Part shown: positions 38,808 to 50,573 of the stretch, piece by piece | Layout: every line of letters begins with the position of its first letter | Numbering within the stretch: the stretch's first letter is position 1 | DNA from: Streblospio benedicti | Taxonomy: Eukaryota; Annelida; Polychaeta; Spionida; Spionidae | DNA: 64,000 bases | NCBI GenBank assembly: GCA_019095985.1 | Contig: CM032659.1 | Coordinates: forward strand, 23,763,046 to 23,827,045 | Reading direction: 5' to 3' | The notes under the pieces: model-generated | Told to the model about the DNA's origin: nothing | Databases searched by the model: none | The model's input: the letters and a program-made list of their open reading frames with translations, nothing else | Position numbers and translations under genes: made by a program

Positions 38808-38813
38808 AATAAA
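38808..38813 (+). terminator. Candidate poly(A) signal of the CNBD2-like gene
   Basis: AATAAA about 150 bp after the stop at 38656-38658, in AT-rich sequence. Position is typical, use unproven. Confidence 0.45.
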
Positions 38814-40287
38814 ACCTGATTAAGCCGACAGATTTAGACCAGAGTATATGTGGCTCAGTTGAACACTTAAGACAGTGCTCTTGTTCGTCAGTCAGTGACA
38901 TAGTGCCAGCACATTGCTGACAGATAAAATTATAGCTAATGCACGTGTAGTAAGGATACACTGTTGACATACCAGAGGTTGATTGCCTTCTTACATGTAA
39001 TTCCAACGTGTCATGTGAAACAAAAATGAGACAGGATTCGGCAGTGCAAAATATCACTTCTGCAGATTCTCCTTTTGTGTTTTATATTTTTCTGGCAAAT
39101 GTAGAAAGTATTAAATCAAGTTCTCAAACACATTATATTGACACTTAAAACACTTTATATTGACTGTGTGTTTATACTAGTAATAGTCGGTAATATGCAT
39201 ATATATGTATACGCGTCTCGCCCATGATTTCATCACAGACATAACGTGCTAAACAATATTAGATAACAATTTGGATAACAATAACATTCAGGACAGTCAG
39301 TAGTCGTTTTTTTACATATCGCATAACATTTTTATCTGCATCTTTTCTGCCCACTTGCCAGTATTTTCACCTACCAAATATCAACAGTATGCTATTTTAC
39401 AACGTGAACTCTGCAAACTGTTGGGTAATCAATTAGATTAACTGTTATATATTAGAAATAGTCCATCCGTAGTTATTTTCCTATTTACGGTGCCGTAAAA
39501 GTTGAATCACATAGTTTACGGTGGTTAAAGTCGTTTAACTAATTCAACTAATTGCCAGGATGAAGAATTAAACAATATCACAAACCATTTCATGTGGAAA
39601 ACGCACGCTAAACTTACATGTCATTGTTAATTCTTTAATGATTTACAAAACCTTTCTCCATACAAAATAAATAAAGACCTAGAATATACACAACAGGCCT
39701 TTATGTGCGGTGATATTTTCAAATACCATATAATATACCCAGATAATACGTGATTATATATTCATTTAAAGCATTGTAATAAAATGTTACGTTCACATCC
39801 GATTATGCGGATACTGTTTAATTGCCTGAGGCGCTCAAATAGCAAATGCTTAAACTACAATGGTAGTCTCAATATGGTTGTAAACAGCAATCACATTACA
39901 ACAAATTACCTTATCAATCTGAGCTTCTTGGAAATATGAATGACAGAGTGGAACACAGAGTGCATGGATATAGCTAGTTGTTTAGTTGTGTAAAACAGAG
40001 AGTGTTGCCATCCAAGCTCTGGTGTGACGTCATGCACTTTATATATTATTATAAGAGAACACATCAAGCTGGTTTATAGTCATGTGATTTGGAGTACTTT
40101 AACAGCAATCGGGAATTTAAAAAAGAAACAATGCCGGGACACATGTAAAAAGGAAAACCAGTATATCATAGATCATATAGACCTGAAGGCTATATAATCT
40201 ATGATTATAATTACTAGCTAGCGTTGCTGCTGTTGCTACTAGTGGTACTCTTTTGTTGTCGCTGCTGTTGCTGCTGCCTCCTCCACA
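38814..40287. other. Intergenic spacer before C1GALT1-like gene
   Basis: AT-rich and without a recognisable exon. The last 80 bp before the ATG at 40288 are rich in GCTGCTGTTGC-type triplets and likely lie in the 5' untranslated region. No TATA box is obvious. Confidence 0.5.
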
Positions 40288-43200
40288 ATGAGGATAACAG
40301 TGTTCACGTGGATCACAGTGCTATGTTTCGCCTGCTTGACGCTAATTTCCACCAAACTCCTCCCTGCCACTTTATCCGCGGAGCACTCTGTTACTAACAC
40401 TTCTGAAAAACTTCTCCAAAACTTAGCGCACATGTCTCAGAAACTTTTGAAAGCGGCAGTGTCACGAAGAGGAGAGACGGCCGTTCTTGGTGAGCTGCTT
40501 CATGAGCTTACTGTGCTGCATGGAAGGATTGCTCAGGAACAAGATTATCATGTTGACAATGAAGCACTGAGAGCAGACATCATGAGAGAGAAGGATGGCA
40601 AACAGAAAGCAATGCAGGGAGGTCTGTATAGATACTTGGTTGTAAACATAGTCATATGCTAATCACTATTCGGATGTTTGAATGCATGCAAGTACCTACT
40701 ATTCATTTCAAGCACTGTCTGTACCATTTTATTCATATTACAATTTTCATGCCTCTTATAAAATAGAGTAATAATGATACAGGTTGAAAAATGAATGCAG
40801 TAGAACCATCAATTAAGACCACCTCTGTATTGAGACCACCTCTATAATAAGACCACTTTTCATGGTCCCACAGATCCAAACCTTCATAAAACTACCGTAA
40901 TGACCCTATGTGTAAAGATCACCTCTCAATTGAGACTACCTAGCACTGGTCCTAAATGTGGTCATAATAGAGAGATTCTACTGCATATGCATATCCATTA
41001 TCCAATCAATACAATATCCAGAAACCCACATCTCCACCTCCCTGTCCACAGCCCACCACCCCAGCCCACGCCGCCACCCACGTATACTCTGCTGGGTGCC
41101 CGCCTCGGACACGGACGTCACGTCCCGGGGCGTGCACGCGCTGCGCACGTGGGGCGGGCGCTGCGACCGCTTCCTCTTCTTCACCTCCCAGGCCGCGGTG
41201 CCTGGCGTGCCCAGCGTGCCTCTGCACACGGCCGAGACCGGCAACTACGATCTCACCAACAAGGTACGTGTACACGTCATGCAGTTCACGGGTGAAGTGT
41301 CAAAAACGAATATGGTTGGATGCGTGCGGTGCCAAAGGACCTATACTAGGTGTGTGTACTCGCTGAATGCCATAGTAATCTACCAAGACAAAAATAATGT
41401 CAGAGATGCATGTCTTTTAGACGTTTTGTTGTTGTCACTGTTTGTCCACGGCTTGTCCACGATTTTTTTTCAATCAATAAAACAATCATTTGCCGGGTAG
41501 ACCAGGTTGGGAACAAGTCTTAACGTTGACGAGACCAGGTCTGAACCGTGTCCTGACCGTGAATAGATCCAATCATTTTAATGACCAAGGAAGTGTGGGG
41601 TAGGGGGAAGCGGGTCACAAATTAATCGAAATCATCCACGAGGTTTTCGGTTTACAAATTGGTTTATACCACGCCACGATAGTGTAATAGAGGCGAAATA
41701 TATTAACACACTGATCAAAACTTAAAGGCTATTTCACGAGCACCATTACAAAAAATGTAGCACGCATTGCACATTCAAGAAATGAATTAACAACTCTGAT
41801 TATATTCTTAACATCACAATCCAGGTGTTCCTAGCTCTGTACCACCTATACTCCCATCACTTGGACCAGTACGACTGGTTCCTCAAGGCGGATTCCGATA
41901 CGTACGTGGTGGTTGATAACTTGCGCAGCTTCCTTGCGCAGCATTCACCTGATGAACCAGTCTACTTTGGGCATCATTTTAAGGTACTTAAAATCATTTT
42001 AGTATAAAATAAATACTCTTAGCTGATATTTTACTGTCCACACAGCTTAATACTCTTTGTTAACTTCAAGAACATCGATTCCCGACCATAAACAATACGG
42101 CTATAGCAGATGAAAACCAATTGACTCACGGATTACTAGATTATAATCTGCCCGAAACAACACGACACATACAGAACATTAACAGATATCAATACCTATT
42201 GGTGTCTGCTAAGATTCTGTAAGAAATCGTGAATGAATGAACCCAGGACGCTACAACTTAACATTCTTTGAAAACACACCACATGTCCGTGACTGCAATA
42301 AGTTTGAAAATGTAAAATAGCATTCACTTATAACCTTGCTTGATCTGCATATGCACATCCAGGGGCGCTGGGGGCGCCCCTCCCCCTTTCCCACTAGAAT
42401 ACTTCATTTTCATAGCGGTTTTGGCATGTCCGCCATCAATACAAAACCCATGAAATCCCTTACGTGCACCCCTCCCCTTTTTAAAAAAAAGAACTGGGTC
42501 TGCCATTGATCATCTGCAACAATTCTCCCCACTGTCTGAAGTTGACATAACACCTCGCTCTCTTCCCCTGCTTTAGCCGTTCGTGCGGCACGGCTACATG
42601 TCCGGCGGAGCTGGCTACGTGCTCAGTCGGCGAGCCCTCGCCCGGTACGGGTCCCGGGGCCACGCGAGCGCCGCGTGCGCCGGCGACGGTGGGACGGAGG
42701 ACGTGCAAGTGGGCGCGTGCATGCAGAACATAGGTGCAGTATGACGTACACTCAAGGCCACTTCTATGCTAATGCTCCATGGTCTGTTGTGAAAGATTTA
42801 GTGCGACAAGGATTCCAATGACCTGGTGTAATTGTAAAGTCCCTAGAGCATGGCAAAACTGTGGATTGCGACTGTAAATAAGCATATTTACATTTATAAG
42901 ACCATTTTTTAAAAGTTGCAATGCCTTCATGAAGAGCACATCATGCACATCCTTAAATTGACCACCTCTCTAGTTAGACCGCGGCTTGAGGCCAGTCATT
43001 GCCTTGTTATTATAGAGATTCTCTTTATAATTGTACATGTTATATGATATCATCTGCTGTGCACTGTTTCACCCTGCTTTAGGGGTGGTGGCCGGCGACT
43101 CGCGGGACTCCAAGGGCCGGGCCCGCTTTAACTGCTTCTCCCCAGCCCACGTCATCCACGGACTCTACCCGGACTGGTTCACTCAGTACACCAAGTACCC

Positions 43201-43778
43201 GGTCACTGCCAAGGTACAACATTACCTCCCAATAAGACCACCCCAACAAGTATAACACCTGTATGTTAAGACCATTTTTTACGGTTGCAATCGAGAGGTC
43301 AGAAAGAGAACCACGTTAAGCTATATACACCTTGAGACCTTGAGATGAACCTTGCAAAAGCAGACCAGCGCCTTCTTGAGACCACGATCATACCGTATGT
43401 CACATGGAGTAAAACCTCCAATTAAGACCACCTCTTTATTGAGAACACCTCTATACTAAGACCACTTTTCACATTCCCAAACCTTCATAAAGCTACCAAA
43501 TGAACCTCTGTATATGGACCACCTCTCTATTGAGACCGCCCAACACTAGTCCCAAAGGTGGTCTTAATAGAGAGGTTCTACTGTAGTTCGCTACTCCACA
43601 GGGTCTGTCCAGCGTGAGTGACTCGGCCATCTCGTTCCACTACGTGAGCCCCAGCCTCATGTACCAGCTCGAGTACTTCATCCACCATCTCCGCCTCTCA
43701 CCACAAGCGGGAGCCACGGGCCAGAAAAACAGTACCATGGATTCATGGAGTACCGAGGACGAAAACCAGTACCATTGA
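40288..43778 (+). CDS. C1GALT1: Core-1 beta-1,3-galactosyltransferase (C1GALT1-like)
   Basis: Transfers galactose from UDP-Gal to GalNAc on Ser/Thr to make the core-1 O-glycan (T antigen) in the Golgi. Six exons join in perfect phase to 389 codons plus stop: 40288-40621, 41052-41263, 41825-41983, 42577-42733, 43083-43213 and 43602-43778. The N-terminus is a type II signal anchor (TVFTWITVLCFACLTLI) followed by a coiled stem. The catalytic part has RILCWVPAS, RTWGGRCDRFLFFTS, YDWFLKADSDTYVVVDNL with a DSD metal-binding triad (vertebrate enzymes usually read DDD), GHHFKPFVRHGYMSGGAGYV, EDVQVGACMQNIGV and a C-terminal ISFHYVSPSLMYQLEYFIHH block. Length and domain order match the family. A C1GALT1 paralogue with the same reaction is possible. 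MITEs lie just upstream of exons 2, 4, 5 and 6. Confidence 0.92.
40798..40983 (-). mobile_element. Family C MITE
   Basis: CAGTAGAACCATCAATTAAG at the left, GAGAGATTCTACTG at the right. The interior is reversed relative to the 25288 copy (CTTTTCATGGTCCCA and CCTTCATAAAACTACC on the plus strand). It ends 68 bp before C1GALT1-like exon 2. Confidence 0.85.
42348..42508 (+). mobile_element. Family B MITE near exon 4
   Basis: About 160 bp with CACATCCAGGGGCGCTGGG at the left and GGGTCTGCCATTG at the right, sharing ATACTTCATTTTCATAG and CCCATGAAATCCCTTA with other copies. It ends 68 bp upstream of C1GALT1-like exon 4 (42577). Confidence 0.75.
42955..43030 (-). mobile_element. Family C fragment near exon 5
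   Basis: ATTGACCACCTCTCTAGTTAG and TTATTATAGAGATTCTC correspond to the interior and one end of family C. It is 52 bp upstream of C1GALT1-like exon 5 (43083). Confidence 0.55.
43407..43583 (-). mobile_element. Family C MITE abutting the last C1GALT1-like exon
   Basis: GAGTAAAACCTCCAATTAAG at the left, ATAGAGAGGTTCTACTG then TA at the right, with the reversed interior. Only 18 bp (TAGTTCGCTACTCCACAG) remain between the element end and the exon at 43602. Confidence 0.88.
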
Positions 43779-46216
43779 CACACGCAGTACTAGCGATGTC
43801 AACGTGTTGTGCATTGATGGTAGTAGCCTCCGTGGTTCATCTACTACCCCTGATTGCTACATGTAGTCCCTGACTGCTTGCTCCTGACTGCTAGCTCCTA
43901 ACTGCTAGCATGTTGCCCGCATCGAATGACATGGGCAGTAAAAGAGAATGAAAACAGTGCCGTATAAACCAAGGACCAAGGTGCCTTTCGTACCAATAAC
44001 ACAGGGGATAAATAAGTATTCAAACACCTGCTGTTAAACGAAAGAGAGCGCCTGGAGATTCTAGTCAATGTTACTTATAAGCATTCAACCTGCGACTGTC
44101 CAGATCTTCCAGTGTAACACTCTATCAAGGCCATCTGCCTAGATCGCAAAACTGATCAGGATGTTTTTTTATGTGATGACTGGTTTCGATACCATTAAAA
44201 TGTGACAGTCCATATTTCATCATCAGCGAATACTAAATTGAAATGCTATATTGATATTATACAAGCAGATAGAATAGATAGGTTTAAAAGTGCAACATTA
44301 ATATGATGTACACAATTTTATGAAGCTACTATCTATTTTTAAAGCCGAGCTTCGCAGAAGTCTCGAGCTTTATAGCCGTCGTAGGCGCTCCATTGTGTTC
44401 CCTTTCCACTGCCTACTACGTTTACTATAGGCACATCCGCGCTGAAATTAGTGCCCAATTTGAATATTTAATCAATGAAACTGAAAGCGGCCGACAATCG
44501 CCGATGTTAATGAGCTGGGAAAACGTCGTAGCCATCAAAATTAATACACCGTGTTATTTAAAGCGTTAGCAACAGCGGGTAAAACCGCCATTAATGCGCT
44601 TACAGTTATCAAAAATAATCGGTTTACCCACTCTGCAATGTGCAGACAGATTTGTAGTAAGTGATGCATGTTGATGTTATTTTTTCTGCCTATGCATGTT
44701 AAATATTATTCAAAATGAAACAAATGTTCTTGATTTAAGATCAATGATTTGGAAATGCCGATAAAATATTACTGCCGCCTTATGATGTGTGAATAAATAA
44801 AATATGAAAAACATTACTTAAACCATTGTACTTTATTTCACTATACGTCATGGTTACTCAGCATAAAAGTGAGCACTGGAGTTATTTTTTAAATATTATT
44901 TATTGAAACTGATCATGGTCAAAATTTACCGCAAAAATATTGGCCCATCAAGTACAGAATTGACCCATTGATTTGCCTTACCAAGGGGCCAATTGTCCCA
45001 CTACAAGTTTGGACCAACAAGAACTCTGCTTTATTGTGTCCTGACACAGTTATGCACACAGATAAGAAGTATTTTTAGAGAAAATGAAATGATTGTGCTA
45101 GACTAGTATTTGCCTTATGACTCACCATAAGCTAGAAAAAGACAAATAGGATGGGTTATAAAGTGTTATGCAGTGCTGACTATCATCAAGGGGATGAATT
45201 TGTATTTAGTAATCTATCTAGGGGTAGACAATGTGTTGCTAACTGTTTTATATTTCTACTGGCTGCATTTGAAGAAAATTTTACTATGCACTCCCAGCCG
45301 CATAACATTCTAAAGCTCGGCTTTTCAGGACTCTCAGTCCTTTGATTTAAAAGCTGTACGATGTGGTCAGATAAAAGCTAATTACTTCCAAGTATCTTCA
45401 TAATGTCAGTAATATTAAATCAGAAATCGTTTGATACACATGTTAACCCATCTTGTGCATATTTGTCAAATGTCCATTGTCCATGTCTGATGCATTACAA
45501 GCACCAAAATACAGCGGCTTTTCTAACGGTGTGACAGGAACAGGTTACACACCAAGGCACATGAAATTACCACAACCCTCACTAAACCCGACCCTACCCC
45601 GCCACACCCCTTTAAGATTAAATAAACTTATAACCCTCTGCCTAAAACATCACATTTTGGGGACCATCTTTTTGAGTTTGCCGGTTTAAAAGTTAACCCC
45701 AGCCCTGAGGGAGTACCTACATGTACATGTATATATGAAACCATTTAATTATCTCGTATAAACTTCATTCTGGTTATTAACAATATAAAAACAAAAATAA
45801 ACTTATGATCTAAAAAAAGTTTATGGCTTAATTAACTATGCGCCCACCCCACACACCCCACACACCCCAATTAAAAAAAAGAAATAAAAAAGGGAAAAAA
45901 CACACACACCCACCCCTAACCAAAGATCCAAACACCATCACTTTAGTGTTTAATATTTAACAACCTGTGCATTAAGCCATCAAGTTGCCCTTGTAAGCCT
46001 CGTGTGGTCACTGACCAGAATAACCAGGTCGTCACGTTTGCTGCCCACGAGAGGTGCTGCCGGAGACTGGGGCTACTTGGTATTAGCGCGTTCCACGCCA
46101 ATAACCGTGTCAAACAACACATGACTGAGTGAAACGAACAGCATAACACGGATATAGCGACGTGGATAGGTGTCAAAAGGCGTGCACAGATGGGCAGGGT
46201 GCGTGGATAGACGTGC
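43779..46216. other. Intergenic region, possible 1-kb TIR element
   Basis: No exon is recognised. AAAGCCGAGCTT near 44340 has an exact inverse AAGCTCGGCTTT near 45314, about 1 kb apart, so 44340-45326 may be a non-autonomous DNA element with 12-bp inverted ends. Target duplications are not clear and the call is weak. C/A-rich low-complexity sequence lies at 45840-45925. AATAAA near 44792 could serve the C1GALT1-like transcript. Confidence 0.35.
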
Positions 46217-49200
46217 ATGGTGTGTGGTGCCAAACGGGCGGCCGTCGGCTGCTGTGTCCTGTGTACTCTGCTTGGGTTCATTATCAGAAACAGGTAACAG
46301 TCCTTTCCGAGATCGTACGACGTGAAAAAAGGATTGAGATTGTTTTGTTTTTGTTTTTGTTTTGCTTTTGTTCTTTGTTTTGTTTTGTTTTTAATTAGAG
46401 TTAGACGTACCTTCTCGGAAAGGTCCATGGACAGAGCTCATAACACATTAACATGTGACCATGAAAGGAAATATGGGAGGCAGATAAAAGTCTGGTAATA
46501 GCGATTTTCCGTCTTGTTCAAGTAACAACTACATTACTTGGCTCAAACCAATATATAATGTCATGCTAAGACTTTAAGAAAACAACTGCTATAACAACTG
46601 CGTCAGTTTGTCTTACCATGCATGGGACCACATGCTATAAACCTTAAAAACTATTCTAAAAGTTAATATTGATTGTAGTTTACTCTCACGGTTATGGCAA
46701 GCAAGCTCCTAGCACTGTATTGACATAGCTGAAGACATAGCTATTCGAGTCCCGTCAGGGCCACTTGATAGAGTCAAATAGAAGTTATATCTTCAGCTAC
46801 TATAGTATGTCAATACAGTGGTAGGAACTTGCTTGCCATAACAGCGAGAGTAGAATTGAATTCACAAGCAAACTTGTGAAAATATACAGAAATACTGTGG
46901 TACACTATAGTATGGATTGTTATAATCTTATAAAGTGGGTTCTTTAAACAGTGCTTAACGTATCCTTGCGAATTGTGAATACATTATACAATTTATAAAG
47001 GTTGATAAGCACAATCTTTCTGATGTAATTCATAGTCCATGTTTTATTAGATCCAATCTCCCGTAGCCATCTAGAATCTGGTATTTGGTTACACTCTATA
47101 GACCTTAAGAGGGAAGCCATTTTCATCAAATATGGGAAATCACCTCATAGTCATGATTTTTATATAATTCACTTTTTCAAAAATTGCTCCATTACAGAAC
47201 ATAAAAAATAACAAAAAATAAAGAATTAGTTTTTGAACCCGAAATGTACACAAATATTAACATATCTTTAGGTACACGGATAAAAAACATGCAGCCAAAT
47301 ATCTTACTTTTCAGTTTGAATGACCTGGTGACACCCGAGCCAGTGTTGAGCCACATTTGGCTAAGAAGCATTCACAGGATAAAGCTGACGGAGGGACAGC
47401 TACTGCCTCGAGAGCCAGCCAGCCATCATATACATGGCAGAACGACTGTCCGGCCATCACCACGCACTCCAACTGTCCGGCAGACACAATGCAAACCATA
47501 CGCCGGTCGACACGAACTGTCCAGTTATTTGCACTTTCTGTCAATAAGACAGACGATCATAGGAGTTGGCGGGAAAGCCATGGCAACAAGGTTTGCTCCT
47601 ATATACATTATACACTGATGATAGAAAAAAATCCATTTTCAATTATTGAATATTGACAGTTTGAAGAAATTTCTGCATTCCCCTCTAGGAGTCGACGAAA
47701 GAAGCGAACGACCTCCAGTGGTCCGTTCCAGCTGCTGCCTCTGCTCAACTCCACGTACCCCAACGGCTACGTGTTCGTCACCAACGACTCTGGGCTGGTG
47801 GGTGTCGCGATGGTGCCGGCACAGGAGCTGGTGGAGACGGACGCGGCGTGGGAGCGAGCGACTCTTGACGCCGCCAGGGCCAGCTGCGGACGGGCGCGCC
47901 CAGTGGCAGCGGGGACGTTTATGTTTGCGACGCCCTAGCGGCTGCACGCACGCACCCACACACATTCTCTGTCAGGGACGTCAGCGAGCAGGGCCGCGGC
48001 GGGTGGTACGGGCTGCGAATGGCCAGTGTGGACCATCCAGGTGAGAGGGCAGCCAGCAGCAGGTACTTGAACCCATGGAAGAATAGGCGCATCGCAATCA
48101 CATGAAATTGGGACAACATTTAGACAAGCTTTACTCTTAGAGGAATAGGCACAATCACATGAAATCACATGAAAACATTTAAACCAGCTTTACACATAGG
48201 CAAATAGGCGCATTGCAATCACACTTTATTCTTAGACAATTCCACAATTCAATCACACAAATTCTTGCTGCTACAAATTGCATTCATTTTCCTTTCACCC
48301 ACACATTTTTGAAGAACGGACCCTAGTCTATCATAAAAGTGGAGGGAAAATATAATGAATACTCATCACGAGCAAAGTATAGATTAATATTAGCCATGTA
48401 TTCTGGTTTCTTTTAAATTATCACATGTTCCAAAACAATGTTTGCCTTTCAGGAGCGGCAGGCTGGCCTCCTGACCCGTGGGGGCAGCCACTTCCGGGTC
48501 GTGGTGCACCTGGTCTCCTCGGGCTTCTACATGCTGTGCCACACCGAGGACCACTTCAACGGCACCTACACCGTGCACTGCCCGTGCTTTGTGGGCGGCT
48601 GCTTCGGCGTGCAGATCGTGCACCTGTCACACTCGTTCCTCGCGTTTGCCGTCTACAGTACGAGCGGCCGCAACGCAGCGCCAAAGAGTAGCACCGTGGT
48701 GTGGCAGGCTCAGCAGTGCCGCCACCACCTCAGCGCGGTGATGGACTACACTGGCTGGCGTCTCCGGCAGAAGGACAGTGCGTGGACGTGGTTTGAGCAC
48801 GGTCGTCCCGCCAGCATGATGTTGTTCTCGGCTGCAGAGCGCGCGTGTCTGGCTGATAAGGTGCGCGGGCGCGTGTACCTGGTGGGCGCCTCGCACCTGC
48901 AGTTCATCTACGAGTACTTGGAGCACTTCCACTCGCATAACACCACAATACAAACCCGACGTGGAAGACAAGTCCAGCAGAAGTTTGTGTTCTTCAACAG
49001 CCTGTACATCGAGCAGGTGAGCTACCACCTGTCGTTGTTGCAGCTCACGGCAGACGACATCGTTGTGTTCCAGAGCGGAGCTTGGGACACCATGTTCAAA
49101 ACGCTGGACACGTTCGTGGCGGGAACTGCTCGACTGGCGGCCACGCTGAGACAAATCGCCAGCAGTACGCCGGGGGTGAAGCTGCTGTGGGTGAAGACTG

Positions 49201-49469
49201 TGCCGCAGCCCGAGAAGTTCCACGTGCGGCCGAGCCAGCCGGCCATGCACGCAGCCATGGCACAGCTGGCCGAGAGTCTCACCCAGTTCGGTCTCGCCAA
49301 CATCACCACCGTGGACGCCCTGGGCATCGTGGAGCCGCGCAACAACGAGAGCATCCGCAAGGCCCACTATTTCGGCCCGCTCGGCAAAACGAGGCACTTT
49401 GCCGGCAGCGCGGGATACGTGTACGCTAACGAGATAGTGGCCAAGATGTGTGCCATGGTTGGCGGTTGA
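46217..49469 (+). CDS. NXPE/PC-esterase-like type II membrane protein, frame interrupted
   Basis: Four exons are recognised: 46217-46293 (MVCGAKRAAV then a hydrophobic anchor, VGCCVLCTLLGFII), 47315-47590 (stem), 47689 to about 48040, and about 48453-49469. The first three join in phase. In the third, the frame starting SRRKKRTTSSGPFQLLPLL runs into a stop near 47936, while a different frame from about 47890 (DVYVCDALAAA ... GRGGWYGLRM) looks more protein-like. That frame reaches the donor in a phase that does not fit the last exon. The last exon has a filamin-like part (GGSHFRVVVHL, HFNGTYTVHCP, GVQIVHLSHS) as in NXPE proteins, then an SGNH/PC-esterase-like part (VYLVGASHLQFIYEYL, DDIVVFQSGAWD, KAHYFGP). 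The nucleophile Ser would be in GASH rather than the usual GDS. The substrate is unknown. Single-base assembly errors, a missed short exon or real decay could explain the break. Confidence 0.65.
46681..46852 (+). mobile_element. Family D MITE, complete
   Basis: Long, slightly imperfect inverted repeats of about 42 bp: TACTCTCACGGTTATGGCAA at the left, TTGCCATAACAGCGAGAGTA at the right, both continuing into CACTGTATTGACATA and its inverse. The ends begin with TA, compatible with a TA target. It lies in intron 1 of the NXPE-like gene. Confidence 0.85.
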
Positions 49470-49964
49470 TATGGTATAAATAATGGGCGTGCCTCTTATC
49501 GGGGGGAGGGGGGCTAACAGTGATAAGATACAGAAAAATGTTAGCCCCTGTCTTATGAATTCAAGCAAACCCACTCAACTGGAAAATTCAGGAAAAGCTA
49601 TATGATACTAGTCGTACTGCAATATTATTCCATGCACTACAGTATTTGGAATGTCAGTATCTGCAGTGCTGTTGCAGCAGATAAACAAATTCATGACAAC
49701 AAAGTTAAATTTTATAGCTGTGGAAAGGAAAATAGCTTGTATAGAGATAGACTGTATTGTATAAGTGAGAGTGAAAATGATAATTTCTGGGCAGACTGTA
49801 CAGACTGTAGCTGTATTGGCGGCCATGAATTGATTTAATAGTGAATCCTCAAAACTGTGTAAATTTCCGATATTTTAATAGCTTACAAATTTTGGAGAAA
49901 TAGCAATTATACATAGGACTAATTTTACAGATTTGATATTGTGTCAATACATGTTTAAGTGACA

Positions 49965-50002
49965 AATAAAAAATACTATTTTAAAAATTTAAATGCTTTA
50001 TT
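49965..50002. terminator. Facing poly(A) signals of two convergent genes
   Basis: AATAAA on the plus strand at 49965-49970 lies about 500 bp after the NXPE-like stop. AATAAA on the minus strand (TTTATT at 49997-50002) lies about 570 bp beyond the SLC7 stop. If both are used, the two transcripts end within a few tens of bases of each other and may overlap tail to tail. Confidence 0.4.
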
Positions 50003-50076
50003 CAAATATTGACTATAAAAAATGGAGAAAGCATTGTACACACATAACTGACATACAAACGAAGTGAATCTGATCA

Positions 50077-50113
50077 CAAGGCTTTCGCTTCAGCTGCTGA
50101 AGCGACGCAACGA
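50077..50113 (-). repeat. Repeat head at gap margin
   Basis: GCTTTCGCTTCAGCTGCTGA and the bases around it are the reverse complement of the repeat at 29968-30006. It runs directly into the N gap. Confidence 0.7.
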
Positions 50114-50115
50114 GG

Positions 50116-50215
50116 NNNNNNNNNNNNNNNNNNNNNNNNNNNNNNNNNNNNNNNNNNNNNNNNNNNNNNNNNNNNNNNNNNNNNNNNNNNNNNNNNNNNN
50201 NNNNNNNNNNNNNNN
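50116..50215. other. Assembly gap (100 N)
   Basis: Exactly 100 undetermined bases, in the presumed 3' untranslated region of the SLC7 gene. True size unknown. Confidence 1.
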
Positions 50216-50573
50216 TCATATGAACCATCATGACACCAGTGTCATACCAAATCAAGTGTGAAGACCACAAGAACCGTTGCTACATTGAACTATATTACAA
50301 GTGCTAAATTGGCAGTGTCAGACCTCTATGACTCGAAAGGTTTTGGCTCAATCTTAAGATTTGTGTATGAATATATTTTACTCAAACACTACTAGTAGTT
50401 TGGCACACGACGTACTCATAGTGTAACAATAACAATGATAATAAAAACTATTGCATTACAAATGGTTGGGAATGCAAAACAAAACATTTCAGTGATATCT
50501 AAGTAAATAATATCCAAACCCATGTACAATAAAAATAGTGAAACAGTAAGAAATCAATTTGAAAAAAAAATCA

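Noticed and set aside
45943-46428. 161-codon minus-strand open frame with a Lys/Gln run
   Set aside because: The Lys/Gln run comes from a T/G-rich tract, and no domain is visible. The plus strand of the same place supplies a phase-consistent first exon (46217-46293).
48627-49574. 315-codon minus-strand open frame
   Set aside because: It is the antisense shadow of the GC-rich last exon of the NXPE-like gene. Its composition (His/Arg/Leu-rich, no motif) is typical of antisense frames.
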